Shown: in pieces, positions 6,726 to 7,431 of the stretch
Numbering within the stretch: position 1 is the first letter of the stretch
Layout: every line of letters starts with the position of its first letter
Source of the DNA: an uncultured Eubacteriales bacterium
GTDB lineage: Bacteria; Bacillota; Clostridia; Oscillospirales; CAG-272
Assembly: GCA_934417455.1 (NCBI GenBank)
Contig: CAKRWK010000049.1
Location: 1-7,431 of the forward strand
Direction: 5' to 3'
Length of the DNA stretch: 7,431 bases
Made by a program: the position numbers and the translations under genes
Notes under the pieces: generated by a model
What the model was told of the DNA's origin: nothing
Databases searched by the model: none
Seen by the model: the letters and a program-made list of their open reading frames with translations, nothing else

Positions 6726-7431
6726 ATGAGCGAACAAAATAAAAATGATATAACGGAAGAGTCCCTCCCCGTCACGTCCGATACGAAGACGACCGACGAA
6801 CCTTCCCCCACTCCGACAGAAACGGAAAAAGCAGAGACAGAAGTACGGGAAGACCCCGACGACGGAGCGACACAGGACGACGCACCGACGACGGACAAAA
6901 AGGCACCCGAAAGTACCCCTGCCCGCCCCGCGGATAATATTTTTGATTTCACGGAGATTCTCACGCTGACGTTGGCGGCGGTGCTGCTGATTACCTGCTT
7001 TTTCTTCCGCCACTCCGTGGTGGACGGGAATTCCATGGAGCAAACGCTCCGCGACCGCGATCAGCTGATTCTTTTTTCCGCGTTTTACACGCCGGAGACC
7101 GGCGATATCATTGTCTTCGAGGATTACGGAACCGGGCACAGAAAACCGCTTGTCAAACGGGTTATTGCCACGGGGGGACAGACCGTCACGGTACTGTCCG
7201 ACACGGAATATAGCGTAGACGGCGTGCATTACAGCGACGGGTATACAGACCCGTACCGCGGTCCCTCCGGTTACTCCTACCCCATCACCTGTACCGTGTC
7301 CGAAGGATGTCTTTTCGTGATGGGCGACCACAGAAACGACTCGTCCGACTCCCGCGCATTCGGAGAAATTTCCGAGGATTCCGTGCTCGGCAAAGTCTTT
7401 TTGCGCATCTACCCGTTTTCATCTTTCGGCG
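6726..7431 (+). CDS. lepB: Type I signal peptidase with long acidic N-terminal extension (partial)
   Basis: 235 codons from ATG 6726, with AAGGA 6 nt upstream, run off the right edge. The enzyme cleaves signal peptides from exported proteins on the outer face of the plasma membrane. Residues 1-70 are rich in Thr, Glu, Asp and Pro and have no hydrophobic segment, so they are probably a disordered cytoplasmic tail. One anchor helix follows (about 77-95). The catalytic Ser103 lies in DGNSMEQTL, the general base Lys144 in PLVKRVIATGG, and box D is GDHRNDSSDSRAFG (200-213), with His202 in the slot that is usually Asn. Only the last part of the catalytic domain is missing. Bacillota signal peptidases commonly have a short tail before the anchor, so the extension is notable. 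lepB often lies downstream of rplS in this phylum, but here it is divergent. Confidence 0.96.
   Translation, partial: MSEQNKNDITEESLPVTSDTKTTDEPSPTPTETEKAETEVREDPDDGATQDDAPTTDKKAPESTPARPADNIFDFTEILTLTLAAVLLITCFFFRHSVVDGNSMEQTLRDRDQLILFSAFYTPETGDIIVFEDYGTGHRKPLVKRVIATGGQTVTVLSDTEYSVDGVHYSDGYTDPYRGPSGYSYPITCTVSEGCLFVMGDHRNDSSDSRAFGEISEDSVLGKVFLRIYPFSSFG

Overview
The window looks like ordinary chromosomal DNA of a Gram-positive-lineage bacterium (Bacillota). The ribosomal protein L19, HIT protein, UppP, U32 protein and heterodimeric ABC exporter read as Bacillota-type, the Shine-Dalgarno sites are strong, and GC content is intermediate. A Negativicutes or clostridial host is my best guess, but this rests on the general look of the proteins, not on a search. 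I see no insertion sequence, phage gene, tRNA, rRNA or CRISPR array.

Left block (1-5675, minus strand). Five genes are packed head to tail and read right to left. They are an FkbM-type methyltransferase, a U32 family protein of the TrhP/YegQ type, undecaprenyl-diphosphatase UppP, and the two subunits of a heterodimeric ABC exporter, the second cut by the window edge. Gaps are 42 and 24 bp, with overlaps of 4 and 11 bp, so the block is probably one operon. UppP recycles the lipid carrier for cell wall and surface polysaccharides. The exporter may move a lipid, peptide or drug. The U32 protein probably modifies tRNA, and the methyltransferase substrate is unknown.

Centre (5676-6142). An 81-bp divergent gap holds one promoter for each direction, and their -10 hexamers overlap on a near-symmetric sequence. 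The plus-strand one drives a small HIT nucleotide hydrolase gene (5757-6095). A perfect 13-bp stem flanked by A6/T6 lies between this gene and rplS and can end transcription from both sides.

Right block (6163-7431). rplS (L19) reads leftward as its own unit from a strong extended -10 promoter. Its 94-nt leader can fold so that the Shine-Dalgarno is paired, which may be an autoregulatory leader. lepB (type I signal peptidase) reads rightward from another extended -10 promoter and runs off the window. It has an unusual acidic, Thr/Pro-rich cytoplasmic extension of about 70 residues before its membrane anchor.

I found no clear new multi-gene system. The points most worth a second look are the shared divergent -10, the rplS leader fold, the LepB extension, and the methyltransferase with its nucleotide-binding-like N-terminal half.
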